From the NCBI GenBank assembly GCA_020796225.1, contig CM036753.1:86268203-86332202 (forward strand): DNA of 64,000 bases. The letters are read 5' to 3'. Below, piece after piece: positions 22,171 to 33,259 of the stretch. The position numbers were made by a program, and so were the translations under genes. The notes below the pieces were generated by a model that worked only from the letters and a program-made list of their open reading frames with translations, had not been told where the DNA came from and made no database searches. The DNA is from Arion vulgaris (Eukaryota; Mollusca; Gastropoda; Stylommatophora; Arionidae). How positions within the stretch are numbered: the first letter of the stretch is position 1; each line of letters begins with the position of its first letter.

Positions 22171-22737
22171 TTTGCAGATTCTACTCTGCATTTTCCTGGC
22201 CCCGGAAACACTGGACTGGGGCTTTGCACACATAATATAGAGGGTCGTTTCATTAGGCCCTATCAGCGCAACTTAGATTTTGCGCTCGCCAAAATCCCCG
22301 CCCCGGTTTCTCCGGGGATGTTAGTTGTAAGAACAACAGTACCGTGCCCGGTTGCTTCAGGAAAGGTAGTTTCGTTAAGCGCTAGAACTTTAGGATTTGC
22401 GCTCGGCGAACTTTACCCAATAGATATATCTGAGCTTGGCCTCTTGTACGAAGTTAACTGCAATCTTCCCTTGTGTCGTCCCTTCACATTACATCTCTTC
22501 TGACGATCCTTGCCGAGAGCTGGCAAAGGCGTTGCCACCATTATTTCGAAGGGACGTGAATATTTTCCTACTGACGACTCATACCTTGTCAATTTTTTGC
22601 GAATTGTTTTTTAATTTATTTCGTTTTTCCCGTCGGCCGGGAGAGATGTGCAGAAACAGTCACTCGGGGATTCTTCTAGTCTATCTTGCGAGTAGATCTC
22701 GCATAACATAACTGCATGCATCACTACTTATACCAGA
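22171..22737. other. Unassigned GC-richer stretch
   Basis: Contains frames of up to 156 codons (22033-22503) with no domain that I recognise. A short inverted repeat, ccccg with cggtttctccgggg, lies near 22300-22318. Not called as a gene. Confidence 0.35.
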
Positions 22738-23050
22738 GTAGCTCTCCCTCGATCCCTACCCGTTGGCATTCGTTTACCGTGGACTCGCACGCTTCTATTT
22801 TCTACGTTTCAGCAACTTTTCCTCGGACTACGGCCAGGAGACGCGTGCATTTTGTTCAGGGTTTTTTGGGCCTGCATTATTTTTCCATACTTGCACTACT
22901 ACCATTACCTGTAGCTCTCCCTCGATCCCTACCCGCTTAGCCAGACAGGAACCGTTGTCTGTTTCCAGGGTCACCACTTGGAGGTGAGGTAGGATCTTGA
23001 TTAGTGCCAGCACACTAATCCTGGCATGACGTTGTCCCTATGTTCCTTTG
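22738..23050 (+). repeat. Dispersed repeat F, copy 2, with internal 173-bp duplication
   Basis: The sequence gtagctctccctcgatccct followed by acccg is present at 22738 and again at 22911. The second copy continues into ccagacaggaacc, ccagggtcaccacttggagg and gatcttgattagtgccagc, matching the inverted relic at 8740-8850. Confidence 0.65.
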
Positions 23051-23535
23051 ACCCCCGTAAGGGATCTAACGTTGAAACTTTCAGCTAGCGCACAGCTAAC
23101 CAAAGAAGACTAGGATCTGTTAGAGCCTTGAGTGCTTTGTCGTTGATCCCATGCTCAGTGTTTTCATTTCATGTAATTACAGTGATATATTACTTTATTT
23201 TTGCTAGTACCTAGATTTTTTTTAAATGGAAACGATCAGTGCGTGTATCCTTTGCTATCTGCTAAAACTGTTTGGCATATATGAGTATGCCTGGACTCCG
23301 GTGACATCGCTTGGTTTTGTTAGCTAATTATCTAACACCCAGACAGTATATTAGACAGCTACATTAGAATACATACCACTTCCAATTATTTATATATTAC
23401 AATTTAAGGAATTCCAACCAAACAAAAAATGAAACATTTCGAACTGCAAAGTGAAGCTAAACAAACATCACGTGATTTAATGTATTCAAAAGTTAATGGA
23501 ATAATTGTTTTCTTTGTTATCATAAATGAATTTCT
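23051..23535. other. Unassigned AT-rich spacer
   Basis: Nothing recognised. Confidence 0.4.
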
Positions 23536-24295
23536 TTTGCAGACGATCAGGCAATCATATCAACAACAGAAGAACAACTACAACAACACATCAACAGACT
23601 CCAGTTAGCATGTAACGAATACAACATGAGAATTAACATCGACAAAACAGAAGTAATGACATTCGCCAGAGAGGAAAACACTACCAACATCTCCATCGAT
23701 AATCATCTACTAAATGAAGCAAAAGATTTCACATACCTGGGGAGCATTTTTTCAGCAAATGGAAGAATAACTAATGAAATTCAACACAGATGCAACAAAG
23801 CAAATCAAATGATAGGATAAATGGCGCCAATTTTAAGATGCAAACACGTCACCATGAACACAAAAAGAGCAATGTTCAACACAATCTTTCTCCCCACATT
23901 ATGTTACCAGTGCCAAACATGGACGCTGACAACAAACGAAAGAAGAAAACTAGTCACAACAGAGATGAAGTGTCTACGCAGAATGCTGGGTGTAACAAGA
24001 AGAGACCGGTTGAGAAATGAAGACATCAGGAAAAAGTGGGTACAACATCAGTACTAGACTTCATCAAGAAACAACAAATTAAATGGTTCGGTCACGTAAG
24101 CAGATTACCATCAGACAGTGCACCCAAAGAGCAATGCTGCTCCGATACAATGGGTACAAAGCAAAAGGCCGGCCACGCAAAAGATGGACCTCAGAGATAA
24201 CAGAGGCGACGAAAGAGACTATCTACGAAGCGCATACTAGGCCCGTTTTAGAAATCTCTTCCTGACCTAAAGCTGTGAGGCATACAGGATTCGAG
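23536..24295 (+). pseudogene. LINE reverse transcriptase, 5'-truncated at FADD
   Basis: Begins with the catalytic box FADDQAI at 23536-23556 and continues in one frame through MRINIDKTEVM, ISIDNHLLNEAKDFTYLGSI then FSANG and EI..RCNKANQMIG, where a stop at 23818 ends it. The next piece, TMNTKRAMFNTIFLPTLCYQ then CQTWTLT and TTEMKCLRRMLGVTRRD at 23821-24057, is in the same frame after that stop. The end (QQIKWFGHVSRLPSD, KGRPRKRWTSEI) is frameshifted. The two aspartates of FADD are catalytic. RT motifs upstream of FADD are absent. Homologues: 27715-28165 and 35335-36950. Confidence 0.9.
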
Positions 24296-24339
24296 AAAGA
24301 AAGAAAGAAAGTAATGGGTTTTTATTTTTTACTTACTAA

Positions 24340-24603
24340 GTTTACACAATGTTTCTTCTTACACAATGTTTCTTCTTACACAATGTTTCTTCTTACACAA
24401 TGTTTCTTCTTACACAATGTTTCTTCCCGTAAAGCTGACAAATATATTTATTTTTTACTTACTAGGCTTACACAATGTTTATTAGCGTAAAGCTGACAAA
24501 TATATTTATTTTTTACTTACTAAGCTTACACAATGTTTCTTCTTACACAATGTTTCTTCCCGTAAAGTGACAAATATATTTATTTTTCACTTACTAGGTT
24601 TAC
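24340..24603 (+). repeat. 17-bp minisatellite with longer compound unit
   Basis: Five or more copies of cttacacaatgtttctt with 17-base period, alternating with a longer segment containing cccgtaaagctgacaaatat and ttattttttacttactag. The same compound unit resumes at 25819-25862 after the Penelope element, so one array has been split in two. Confidence 0.9.
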
Positions 24604-25816
24604 TTGTCGTGATTCTTTACCATTCTCTCAACTCTGCGCCTTCGTCGCCTCTGTAGCGAGGACGACGATTTCCCTCGATAGAGCTCACGAGATGCTGGAT
24701 TTCTTTCGTAAGCGCTTATACCCGGATAAGGTGCTTGCTTCTGCTATGCGGCGCGTTCAGCAAATTTCTCGCCAGGAGGCTCTCTCTAACCAGCATAGAA
24801 CTTCCAATTCTGACAGGGTGAAACTTGTCTTAACTTTCCACCCTCACAGTTCCCTTGTGAAGAAAGTCTTATTCCGTCATCTCTCAATTCTTCAGTCTGA
24901 TCCTGATACACGTTCAATCTTCCAAAACTATCCTTTGGTGGCGTACAGACGGGACAGAAGCCTTAAGGATATGTTGGTTCACAGTCGCCTCAAGCCTAAC
25001 ATCCAGAGTCATTTTGGCACCATCCAGCGTGGCCGTCGGCGCTGCAACACTTGTGCTTATGTAATACAGACCCGCACGGTGTCTTTTCCAAAAGCCACGT
25101 TCGTTGTTGAAGACAGTTTCACGTGCGAGTCCCGTAATATTATCTATGCCATTATCTGCAAGCGGTGCAACAAGGCCTATATTGGGGAAACCGGCAGGAG
25201 ACTCAGTGACCGATTCGCCCAACACTTGCGCGATATACGCCAATGCTCTGTGACCCTGTAGCTACCCATTTCAATGATACTGGCCATTCAGGAGCTTGCG
25301 ATGTCCAGGTCACAGCCATCCGATCATGTTCCTCTGATGATCGTAGTCGATTTGCTCTGGAGAATCGGTTGATTTCTTTGTATGGTACCTTGCGACCACG
25401 CGGGCTCAACGTATTACATTCTTATGCTTTAGTACTTTCTTCCCATGCTTTGTAATCTATGGGTATATGTTGCATGTATTACTTCTTATGCTTAGTACTT
25501 TCTTTCCATGCTTTATAATCTATATGGGTATATGTTGCATGTATTCAAGTTATATATTTACTAGATGTTTCATTGTTTCTTTTCTATTTCTAGTTTTTAT
25601 GTGTGTTTTTGTGTTACATTTATTTCGTTATTCGTTTTTATTCCAGATTTTCCTTAGATACGTTGGTATTTGGTCATCCATTTGTGTTTCATTTTAATTT
25701 GTCACTCCTGTTTGTTCGTTTGCTTGATAAAGGCCTTGTTGGTCGAAACGTTGCTGTTTATCGTCACTGTTTATGTATTTTGTAAAACTATAGTACTTTG
25801 TTTGTACGTGTTTCAC
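24604..25816 (+). mobile_element. Penelope-like element, 5'-truncated, with GIY-YIG endonuclease
   Basis: Flanked by the direct repeat aggtttac (24596-24603 and 25817-25824). The first recognisable words are RRLCSEDDDF near 24640, then in a new frame EMLDFFRKRLYPDKVLASAM, LVLTFHPHSSLVKKV, DPDTRSIFQNYPLVAYRRDR and LKDMLVHSRLKP: the end of a Penelope RT. Next come the cysteine pair RCNTCAYV, then CESRNIIYAIICKRCNKAYI and GETGRRLSDRFAQH, a GIY-YIG nuclease with its YIG, the R of GRRL and a Zn-finger-like cysteine set. A one-base frame change near 25243 leads into THFNDTGHSG and LENRLISLYGTLRPRGLN, the usual end. The RT palm is missing, so it cannot move by itself. The noncoding tail recurs at 41379-41620. 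Confidence 0.92.
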
Positions 25817-25865
25817 AGGTTTACACAATGTTTCTTCCCGTAAAGCTGACAAATATATTTGTCAT
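25817..25865 (+). repeat. Right part of the split 17-bp minisatellite
   Basis: Contains tttacacaatgtttcttccc and gtaaagctgacaaatatatt, as in the left part at 24340-24603. Confidence 0.85.
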
Positions 25866-26199
25866 ATTATTAAAATTTATTGAGTTACTCTGTAGACAAT
25901 AGTTAGCATTAGTGGTAAATATACCATTGATTAGAAACTTGAGTCTTTGAGCTAGCATTTATTGATCTATAAACAGTAAGATGAGTAGAAGTCCTATGTG
26001 TAATTGATATTTAAGTGTAACAACATAATAGCAGAATTAGTGGATATTTTCATAAAACTGAGAGTGAAATCTCTAGAAAAAGAACGTCAACAGGGTAGAA
26101 CTTCATCTACGCTAAGTCCATTCTGCAACAAATTAAGAATATCAAAATAGGAGCAGACATATTCTACTCTGTGGTCTTTGTAATCATATGTGTGATATA
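25866..26199. other. Unassigned spacer
   Basis: AT-rich; loosely related to the repeat that follows (tagacaatagttagcat at about 25890). Confidence 0.4.
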
Positions 26200-26465
26200 A
26201 GCTAACACTCTATAAGCTGAACACATTAGTCAGCATGTGTTCTCATTGGGATATAGATGTAACTCTATAAACATAACACAATAGTTAGCATGTGCCAGGT
26301 AAAGTTCTCACTTAGTGTGGGATATAAATGTAACTCTATAAACATAACACAATAGTTAGCCGGTGTTCTCAGTGTGATATAAATGTAACTATAAACGTAA
26401 TATTATAGTTATTTCGTGTGCTCTGTGTGATATAAACTGAACTTTATAAATATAAAATTATAGTT
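26200..26465 (+). repeat. Degenerate tandem repeat, units of about 55-80 bp
   Basis: Four to five imperfect copies of gatataaatgtaactctata then aacataacacaatagttagc. Unit length varies. An old, decaying array. Confidence 0.75.
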
Positions 26466-27054
26466 AATTGTTAGTAAGATTGTAATATATACCACAAACA
26501 GATAATTCACACAGCTTGTAAATGATGTAAACACTGGAGACCTGGAGCGTGTAGCAGGCAGCACTACATCCACGAACAATAAATACAACTATATGTTTAC
26601 AGTTTGATACCAGATACCCGTTCATGTACAAATCCAACAACTCACAGACACGATGTGGAATACTATATATAGTAACTTAACTATCCACAACCGACCATTA
26701 ACAAAAGACGGATACTGGCAGCCCTAATTGGTAAACTAATTAGCTAGTCAGGCTACGGTTTTTACACTTCCTTTTTCAACATCAAATAAACCAGCAGGTT
26801 TGTCTGTAATTGGTTTCTTTGGTAGTAGTATCACTTCAACATTTCTTTCATATTATTTCAACTTAGCAATTAAGACTTTTCACCGATTTTAGAGGACCCT
26901 GTGATATGTGATGCTAGTTATTGTGTTTTATAATAATATATATGTAAATATATATATATATATATATATGGTAAGTGTCTAGAAATAGTACAGAATAAAG
27001 TAATAGTAAACAGTACACGTGAAAGTAATAGTAAAAAAATAGAGTACAGAATCA
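26466..27054. other. Unassigned spacer with a TA microsatellite
   Basis: (TA)n at about 26936-26969. Otherwise nothing recognised. Confidence 0.45.
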
Positions 27055-27302
27055 TCATCATCAGGTGCCCTCTCCGCATTGAAGGTTGGCTGCAATGAAT
27101 CTCCAGCAGCCTCTGTCTTTCGCCTTGGTGTTGCACTCTGCCAGACTATCCTGTCCATTTCTTTAAATTTTTATCCCACGTATCTCTCGGTCTGCCTCTT
27201 GCTCTTCGCCCTTCAAATTTCCCCTCTAGTAAAGATTTTATCAAGGTGTCATGCCTTTTATGTGCCCAAAATACTTTACTTGTCTTAATTTTAGTTCTCT
27301 TA
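27055..27302 (-). pseudogene. LINE C-terminal fragment
   Basis: The minus strand reads VKYFGHIKGMT, then a basic GRRARGRPRD-like segment, then LAECNTKAKDRGCWRFIAAN followed by LQCGEGT and a stop, with a (GAT)n tail at plus-strand 27053-27062. The CNTKAKDR.CWRFIAANLQ end is characteristic of a LINE terminus that I have seen repeatedly in animal genomes. It runs up to the target site of the SINE that follows. Confidence 0.8.
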
Positions 27303-27662
27303 ATCCCAAATTTGGGGTGTAAAGAATAGAACCACTGTTACCTGCCACGTATGTCGTAAGAGGCAACTAAGGAGGTTTGGCTGAAATCGTATGCATGTGT
27401 CCTAAACATGTAGAAGTCTATGCGTTTAGGGGCCTACAAACCAATGTGCAACGTATACACGTTCTTGGCAAAGATCAAACATATCACAAAGAAGTATACA
27501 CATTCTTGGCAAAGATCAAACATATCACAAAGAAGTATACACGTTCTTGGCAAAGATCAAACATGTCACAAAGAAGTATACACGTTCTTGGCAAAGATCA
27601 AACATATCACAAAGAATGATTAAAATTGATTGTAAAGAACGAACACAAAGATGGAGGAGAAG
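27303..27662 (+). mobile_element. SINE family E, 5'-truncated, with internal 41-bp repeats
   Basis: Flanked by the direct repeat agttctctta (27293-27302, 27663-27672). It starts at tcccaaatttggggtgtaaa, so it lacks the gagtggttaccgggg head of other copies: a 5' truncation typical of target-primed reverse transcription. It has the shared cgtaagaggcaactaaggag and ggctgaaatcg parts. In the 3' half, a 41-bp block containing gtatacacgttcttggcaaa is repeated four times (starts 27453, 27494, 27535, 27576), while other family copies have it once. It ends in gaacgaacacaaagatggag. Confidence 0.9.
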
Positions 27663-27714
27663 AGTTCTCTTAGTAGTTGTTTCTTCATGTACAGAATAAA
27701 TAATTAAGTATCAT

Positions 27715-28165
27715 GTCTAAAAGAGCATTGTATAACACGATCGTTCACTCAATACTATGCTATCAGTGTCAAACCTGGACGCTGACATCAAACGATAGAA
27801 GTCACGACAGAGATAAATTTACTGCGCAGAATGCTGGTGGTATCTAGAAAATACCGATTTGGGAATGAAGACATCAGGGTAAAAAGAGGGTACAACATCA
27901 GTTCTAAATTTCATCAAGAAACGACAAATTAAATGACTAGGTCACATAAGCAGATTACTAACAGACATTTCACTTCAAAATGCAATGCTACTCAGATATA
28001 GTTGATAGAAGACAGAAAGTTGATCACGCAAAAGTTGTACTCGTACTACATAATTAGCAGAGCCAGTAGAAGACAACCTGTACGAAGTGTATACAAAACC
28101 ATGTTCTAGAAAGCAATTCTTATACTGACGATATAATGCAAAACTGGATTCAAGAAAAGAAGATA
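27715..28165 (+). pseudogene. LINE reverse transcriptase C-terminal fragment
   Basis: Nucleotide paralogue of 23860-24290: tataacacgatcgttcactc for the TIFLPTLCYQ region, then tgctatcagtgtcaaacctg, cagaatgctggtggtatcta and gggaatgaagacatcagg. Stops and short deletions are frequent. Only the segment after the FADD box is present. Confidence 0.8.
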
Positions 28166-28424
28166 GATTATATACGTGGGCCACGGATTGTTGTCTAGTA
28201 GGTAGACAGAGGTTGACGAAGTAGTGACCTATGTGCAGAAGAGAAGATTATGAGAGAGTTTCAGGAGGATTATTGAAAAGTGTGTGCAGGGCAAATTGTG
28301 TGTGATTAGAAGAGTAGGTTGAGAAAAGTCATGGACATTGACAGATGTCAGGTAGATAGATATCGGGAAAATGTATGCAGATTGAATCAGGAAAGATTGG
28401 GGGGAGGGTGTGGGTCTTCTTCTT

Positions 28425-28648
28425 CTTTGTTCACTCTCCATCAACCTCTTATCAAAACAATCCTTGGGGTCTGTGTGTGACTTCCTACTTAGACCGTGAG
28501 TTCGTTGTTCACTCTACATCAACGTATTATTAAACACCCTTGTGGTTGTGTGTGATTTCCTAATCAGACCGTGAGTTCGTTGTTCACTCTACAACAACGT
28601 ATTATTAAACCACTCTTTGGTCTGTATGTGATTTCTACTTAGAGCGCC
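28425..28648 (+). repeat. Three-copy tandem repeat of about 76 bp
   Basis: The block accgtgagttcgttgttcac occurs at about 28492 and 28568, with diverged versions on either side. Each unit contains tattattaaacaccctt-like and tgtgtgatttcct words. The right edge runs into repeat G (cagttcgttgtgccagtta). Confidence 0.8.
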
Positions 28649-28649
28649 A

Positions 28650-28960
28650 GTTCGTTGTGCCAGTTAGGCGCCTACAGACCCTAGGCTAGCACATCCGGTT
28701 TCTGCTTGCTTTTTTGGGGGGTTCGCTTCCCTAAGTCGTGTTTTTAAAAAATCTGACCTATGGGTGTCCATTCCCCTATTTGAGCCACAGCCGTGTTAGC
28801 CTTGGAAATCGCGATCAAAGTTCCCCAGTCTACCCCCACTGGAAAGCCTGGTTGGTTGGTGTTTTCTGCGGCTCATCAGCGGGCTACTAATTTTCACATG
28901 TCGCCCTTTCTAAGAGATACTAACCGACCCCAACTCGGTTGCAGAGCTTGGTCTGGAACA
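28650..28960. repeat. Dispersed repeat G, copy 1
   Basis: gttgtgccagttaggcgcct, then aggctagcacatccggttt and gcttccctaagtcgtg, matching 29765-29960 and part of 21775-21860. Class not known; it shares part of its sequence with SINE family E relatives. Confidence 0.55.
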
Positions 28961-29764
28961 CACCTTGTAGACTAAAAATGGTAGTGATAGAAGGGTGGTT
29001 TGGTAGCTGGAGAATTATCATTATTTTGTTTAGATAGACGAATACTGAAATAGTGTCTAGGAAAGGCACGAAAGACATGTGATGGTAAGGGAGGTTTACA
29101 CCCAAAAAAAAAAAAAAGAAATATAGCGTTAGTGATTTTGAAGACACAAAGAAAGAAATATTGCAATAGTAATTCTGAAGACATAAGGAAAAAAAATATA
29201 GTGTTAGTAATTATGTTGCCAAGCTACAGTTACATGGAATGTTTTATTGAGTCTTTGTAAACTTCATGAAAATTGAAATGCGCTGTTGAAAGAATAGGAT
29301 ATGTCAAGGAATACATGACAGAGGCTGTAAATTTACAGCTTAATTATAAAATGTTCTGGACCACATGTCGTGTCACACAGAGTAAATATGGTTAGGAGGT
29401 TATTGTGGGAAACTTAGAAATACTCTGACGTATTTAACAACATCCAGGACAAAGAATTTTTGCTAAAGTATTTTTAGAAAGATCACAGATAAGGACGGTC
29501 GATCTGAGAAGCATAAACTGAGACAAGACGCCGTGATTTGTTTATTCAGCTGCTTATTTTCTCCTGTTAGAGGAAGTCTGTTCCCAGAATTGAAAAAAAC
29601 AAAACATTTCCTTAAGTAAGATGGAAAATACAAATGTAGACCAAACGGGCACAATTGTATTTTTATTTAACATGCACTTTACATGCATTGCTTCTTCTTC
29701 TTCAAACGCTCCATATCGACCACTTGTTAACCATTAGTTGTGATTTATATGTGATCTGAGCCTA
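28961..29764. other. Unassigned spacer
   Basis: AT-rich. A-run at 29104-29116 and a repeated word (gaagacacaaagaaagaaat, gaagacataaggaaaaaaaa) at 29139 and 29178. No gene signal. Confidence 0.4.
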
Positions 29765-29960
29765 AGAGTGATTGTACGTTGTGCAAGTTATGCGCCTACA
29801 AGTAGGCCAGCACATCCGATTTATTTACTAGGGTAGCTTCCCTAGACCCCTACCTCAGTCGTCTCTTATAACATGCCTTGTAGGTCGCAGTGTTAATATT
29901 CTGTGCTCCCCTTGTGAGCCCCGGCACACACTGGCGACATTGGCCCTTTAAAAATGTATT
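29765..29960. repeat. Dispersed repeat G, copy 2
   Basis: Shares cgttgtgcaagttatgcgcc, aggccagcacatccgattta and gcttccctagacccctacct with copy 1, and has the tcgtctcttataacatgcc word that resembles the inverted cgtaagaggcgactaa block of families A and E. Confidence 0.6.
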
Positions 29961-30477
29961 CGCGTCTTGTATTTGAATTGTCTGCTGGAGAAGAAGGACA
30001 TCAAATGTAAATGTTTACTAAAGAGATATATCTTCTACAATAATTAGTCAGTCAGTGCATTGAAAATGATATTGATATTAGCAGAAGAAGTGCACATGTT
30101 TAGTTTTCATAAGTCTGGAAGTCTTGATGCTTACTTCCAAGAAAATAAACGATAAACATTATTTTCTGCATCGCAATTTTATATTCTGTAAACATTGAGA
30201 CCTATTGTTTACGCCTGGTTCCACTTTTTTTATATATATATATATGTATATAATACCATGGATTTCATCCTTGGAGAATTTTAGAATATTCTTCTTGTGT
30301 GTGTGTATGATATGTGCGTTTGTGAGTGCGTGAATATGTTCACGTATGTATGTGTGCGAGCTCAAACATGTGTTTGTGAAAAACATATGGCATAACGCAA
30401 GAAAGTTAACAAAAGTGAAACTTCTGGGGATAGTCATTTTTCCGGTGGCAACTTATTTATGTAACTATAGGATAATA
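29961..30477. other. Unassigned spacer
   Basis: Short TA run at 30228-30251. No gene or repeat family recognised. Confidence 0.4.
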
Positions 30478-30720
30478 ATTCCTCTCGTACCGTTATACGT
30501 TACATAGGGCCTACAAGCAATTTCTCCATACCACTCTATCCTGGGCAACTCGCTCCTTATCTTCCATGGTAATGAGACCGATATTTCTTGCCTCTCTCAG
30601 CAAAGTTCGTTTCTGTGTCTCAATTGGATACTTACCATAAAATAATCTTGGAATCTCCATAAAGAGTTTTATTATTATTTTTAATGTTTGTTGACCTACA
30701 CGCTTTGATAACACCAATAC
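30478..30720 (-). pseudogene. LINE C-terminal fragment
   Basis: Minus-strand frame LFYGKYPIETQKRTLLREAR then NIGLITMEDKERVAQDRVVW and RN, followed past a stop by ALCNV. The 3' sequence ccctatgtaacgtataacgg equals the ends at 10150 and 17550 within a few bases. Same LINE family as 16090-17580. Confidence 0.75.
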
Positions 30721-30904
30721 AATGTTTGTCCTTAGGTTTAATGGGCGTGGCTAATGAGGTTTCATGATGTTTTAATCTCCTACATAATAAACAAAGAACA
30801 TATGAATGTCAGTCATGGAACAGTACATAAACACTAAAAGAAAACAATCGAATGTTTTAACACAAAGTTCTATAGAAAAATCTTAGCATGTAATCGACAG
30901 AAAT
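30721..30904. other. Unassigned spacer
   Basis: Nothing recognised. Confidence 0.4.
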
Positions 30905-30912
30905 ATAAGGAA

Positions 30913-31000
<88 letters not shown>

Positions 31001-31015
31001 TGTATGTGTGTGTGT
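30905..31015. repeat. (TA)n microsatellite with (TG)n edge
   Basis: Almost pure TA from about 30913 to 30997, ending in a tgtgtgtgtc edge. Confidence 0.97.
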
Positions 31016-31109
31016 CTGTACGTGTGGGACCCGCGTGCATTTGTATGCTTTACACACCTATTAGTTTTGTACGATTTTACCAAGGTGTTCACAACTTTAT
31101 CCAACGTCT

Positions 31110-31364
31110 CGCCCTAGTGGATACCGGGGCCCTAATTTGGGGTGGAAAGAATAGAACCACTGTTACCTGCCACGCATGTCGTAAGAGGCGACTAAGAAGG
31201 TTTAGCTGAAATGGGAATCACGTGTCCTAAACGTGTAGAAGTCTATGCGTTTAGGGTCTACCAAACCAATGTGCAACGTATAAACATTCTAGGCAAATAT
31301 CAAACATATCGCAAAGAGTGATTAAAATTGGTCGTAAGGAGCGAACGTAAAGAAGAAGAAAATA
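31110..31364 (+). mobile_element. SINE family E, full copy with TSD
   Basis: Flanked by caacgtct at 31102-31109 and 31365-31372. Head cgccctagtggataccgggg is a mutated version of the A-box-like head. It is followed by cgtaagaggcgactaagaag, ggctaccaaacc-like sequence, gcaacgtataaacattctag and the tail gagcgaacgtaaagaagaag. The 41-bp block expanded in the 27.3 kb copy is present once here. Confidence 0.88.
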
Positions 31365-31372
31365 CAACGTCT

Positions 31373-32559
31373 CTATCAACTTCAATGACAGTTTGTCAGC
31401 TCTCCATCCACAAATCATTCATTCTTCTATCACTCCCCACTTGCTCGCGCGAAAATTATACTGTATTGTTTCGTAAGTATTATATAACTTCTTAATTATA
31501 ATTTCTTTTTTTAAACACCGAGAGAAGATCAAAGAAATATGAAGCACTCTCCTCTTTATATCCAAACATTTACAGTACAATCAATAATATGAAGACTTTC
31601 CACTCGAAGTGTAACTGTACAGCAGAAAGCACGTTCTCTCCTAGAATACTACAAACGTGAGTACAACAACTAGTGACATTATGTTATTACCTAATTCTCT
31701 TTACTTCAATGCCAACTGAAAGATATATTGTCATATATACAGCACAACTGATCTTATCTTGATTCCTGTGGTGCCATCCTTATTACTACAGACAATATCA
31801 CAAGACGTCTATCATTCCCCGTCGACAAAGATGTTACCGTAAAAGTTGCAACAAGATAGTAGTAACATTTATCTCGCTTGGGTCTTAAGTGAGGAAATAA
31901 ATAAATGCAACTACAAAGCAATGCTGGTTGTTTTAAATTCTTCCGCAATCACAAAAACCTACATGAACTTCAATGTTTACAACAAATACTCCTTTGATAC
32001 ATTTCTCTATCTCTCTATCGCTCTCTATATCTATCTTTATCTGTATATTTATGTTTCTTTACATTCATATTAGATATTGTGTGTATATCTATTATATTTT
32101 TATGTGTATATTTATAGCACATGTGTGCTTTAATAACTTCTTTTATTTAAAAATGTGTTTGTGCTGTCAATTTATTTTGGTACTCTAGTCACTATTATTC
32201 AGAAAATCGGTAACAGTAAATCTTTCATTGCTGAACACATGTGGGGAGATTTCCTTGTTACGTAGTCAAACATGTCCATGATGTGAACATTTATATAAAA
32301 CAATTAAGTATTGCAAGAGTGGGTGTTACTAAGCTTTTCTTCAAGTATGGACAACATGGTCAAGAAATATTGAAGTTAAAGTATGGGACAACATGAGCAT
32401 TTTTTTCTGACGTCCTAGATACAAATAATCATAAATAGTTAACTGTACGGAACGGTCTACCTCACCAATCTTCGATAGCATAGGGTGTTTTCTGCGCTGA
32501 TGTAATATGTCACATGAGATGTTCAGTGGCAGGGAATCATATCTCAGAAGTTAGGGTCA
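31373..32559. other. Unassigned AT-rich stretch
   Basis: About 1.2 kb, with a pyrimidine-rich TATC/TCTC tract near 31998-32065. No gene recognised. Confidence 0.4.
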
Positions 32560-32640
32560 GCAAAACAGAGCTAGCCAAGACCCGTCTCCACCTCCCAAGT
32601 GGTGGGTCTGGTAAAATAAACTTCAGTAAAGTGAGTAGCG
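32560..32640 (-). repeat. Dispersed repeat F, relic
   Basis: gagctagccaagacccgtct then ccacctcccaagtggtgggt resembles the inverted end of repeat F (caccacttggaggtgag). Short and diverged. Confidence 0.4.
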
Positions 32641-33259
32641 ATGAAAAATAGAAGTCAAATCCTGTCCCCAAAAGGAGCCATGTTCAAAACGGATATGTCG
32701 AGCAGAAAGGTACAGCTATTGCAGTCTTGATGTAAATTATACAACACAACAAACGTTATTTTCTTGACAAACAAAGAAAAAGATATCCAGAAATGGGAAA
32801 GTAGACGCCAATTCTATAATTGTGTCAAAGGGGACAATGACAAGTAGTGTGAGTCATAAGGAAAAAAAACCGCGTTAAGCTAACTCCTGACACTGATCAT
32901 TATAATTCGATAACACTGGATCTGTACATGAGTATCTCTGACACTGTCAGTTACAATTATGTACGACTTAATGCACTCCGACTCAGTTAATTTTTTATAA
33001 TGACATTTCTCTTATGTATAATGTATAACAACACCCCCTCCTTCGTTTGTATCCAGCAGGTTTCTTGTGATTATATTATGCCGTGTTTTGTATTTTAATT
33101 CTGAGGCAATAAGACTTTAAGTCTGCTATGAAAATAACTAGTTCTTAGAAGTATTTGAATAAGACAGCAGAAACTGAGCTCTGTTTATCGTGACAGCGAT
33201 CCTTGTACTGCATTGACTGACAGCAACAATGCCTTCGTGTATTCTCTAAATCCCTAAAT
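32641..33259. other. Unassigned spacer
   Basis: Nothing recognised. Confidence 0.4.

Noticed and set aside
22033..22503. 156-codon plus-strand frame
   Set aside because: No recognisable domain; it overlaps a diverged duplication and SINE-like sequence.
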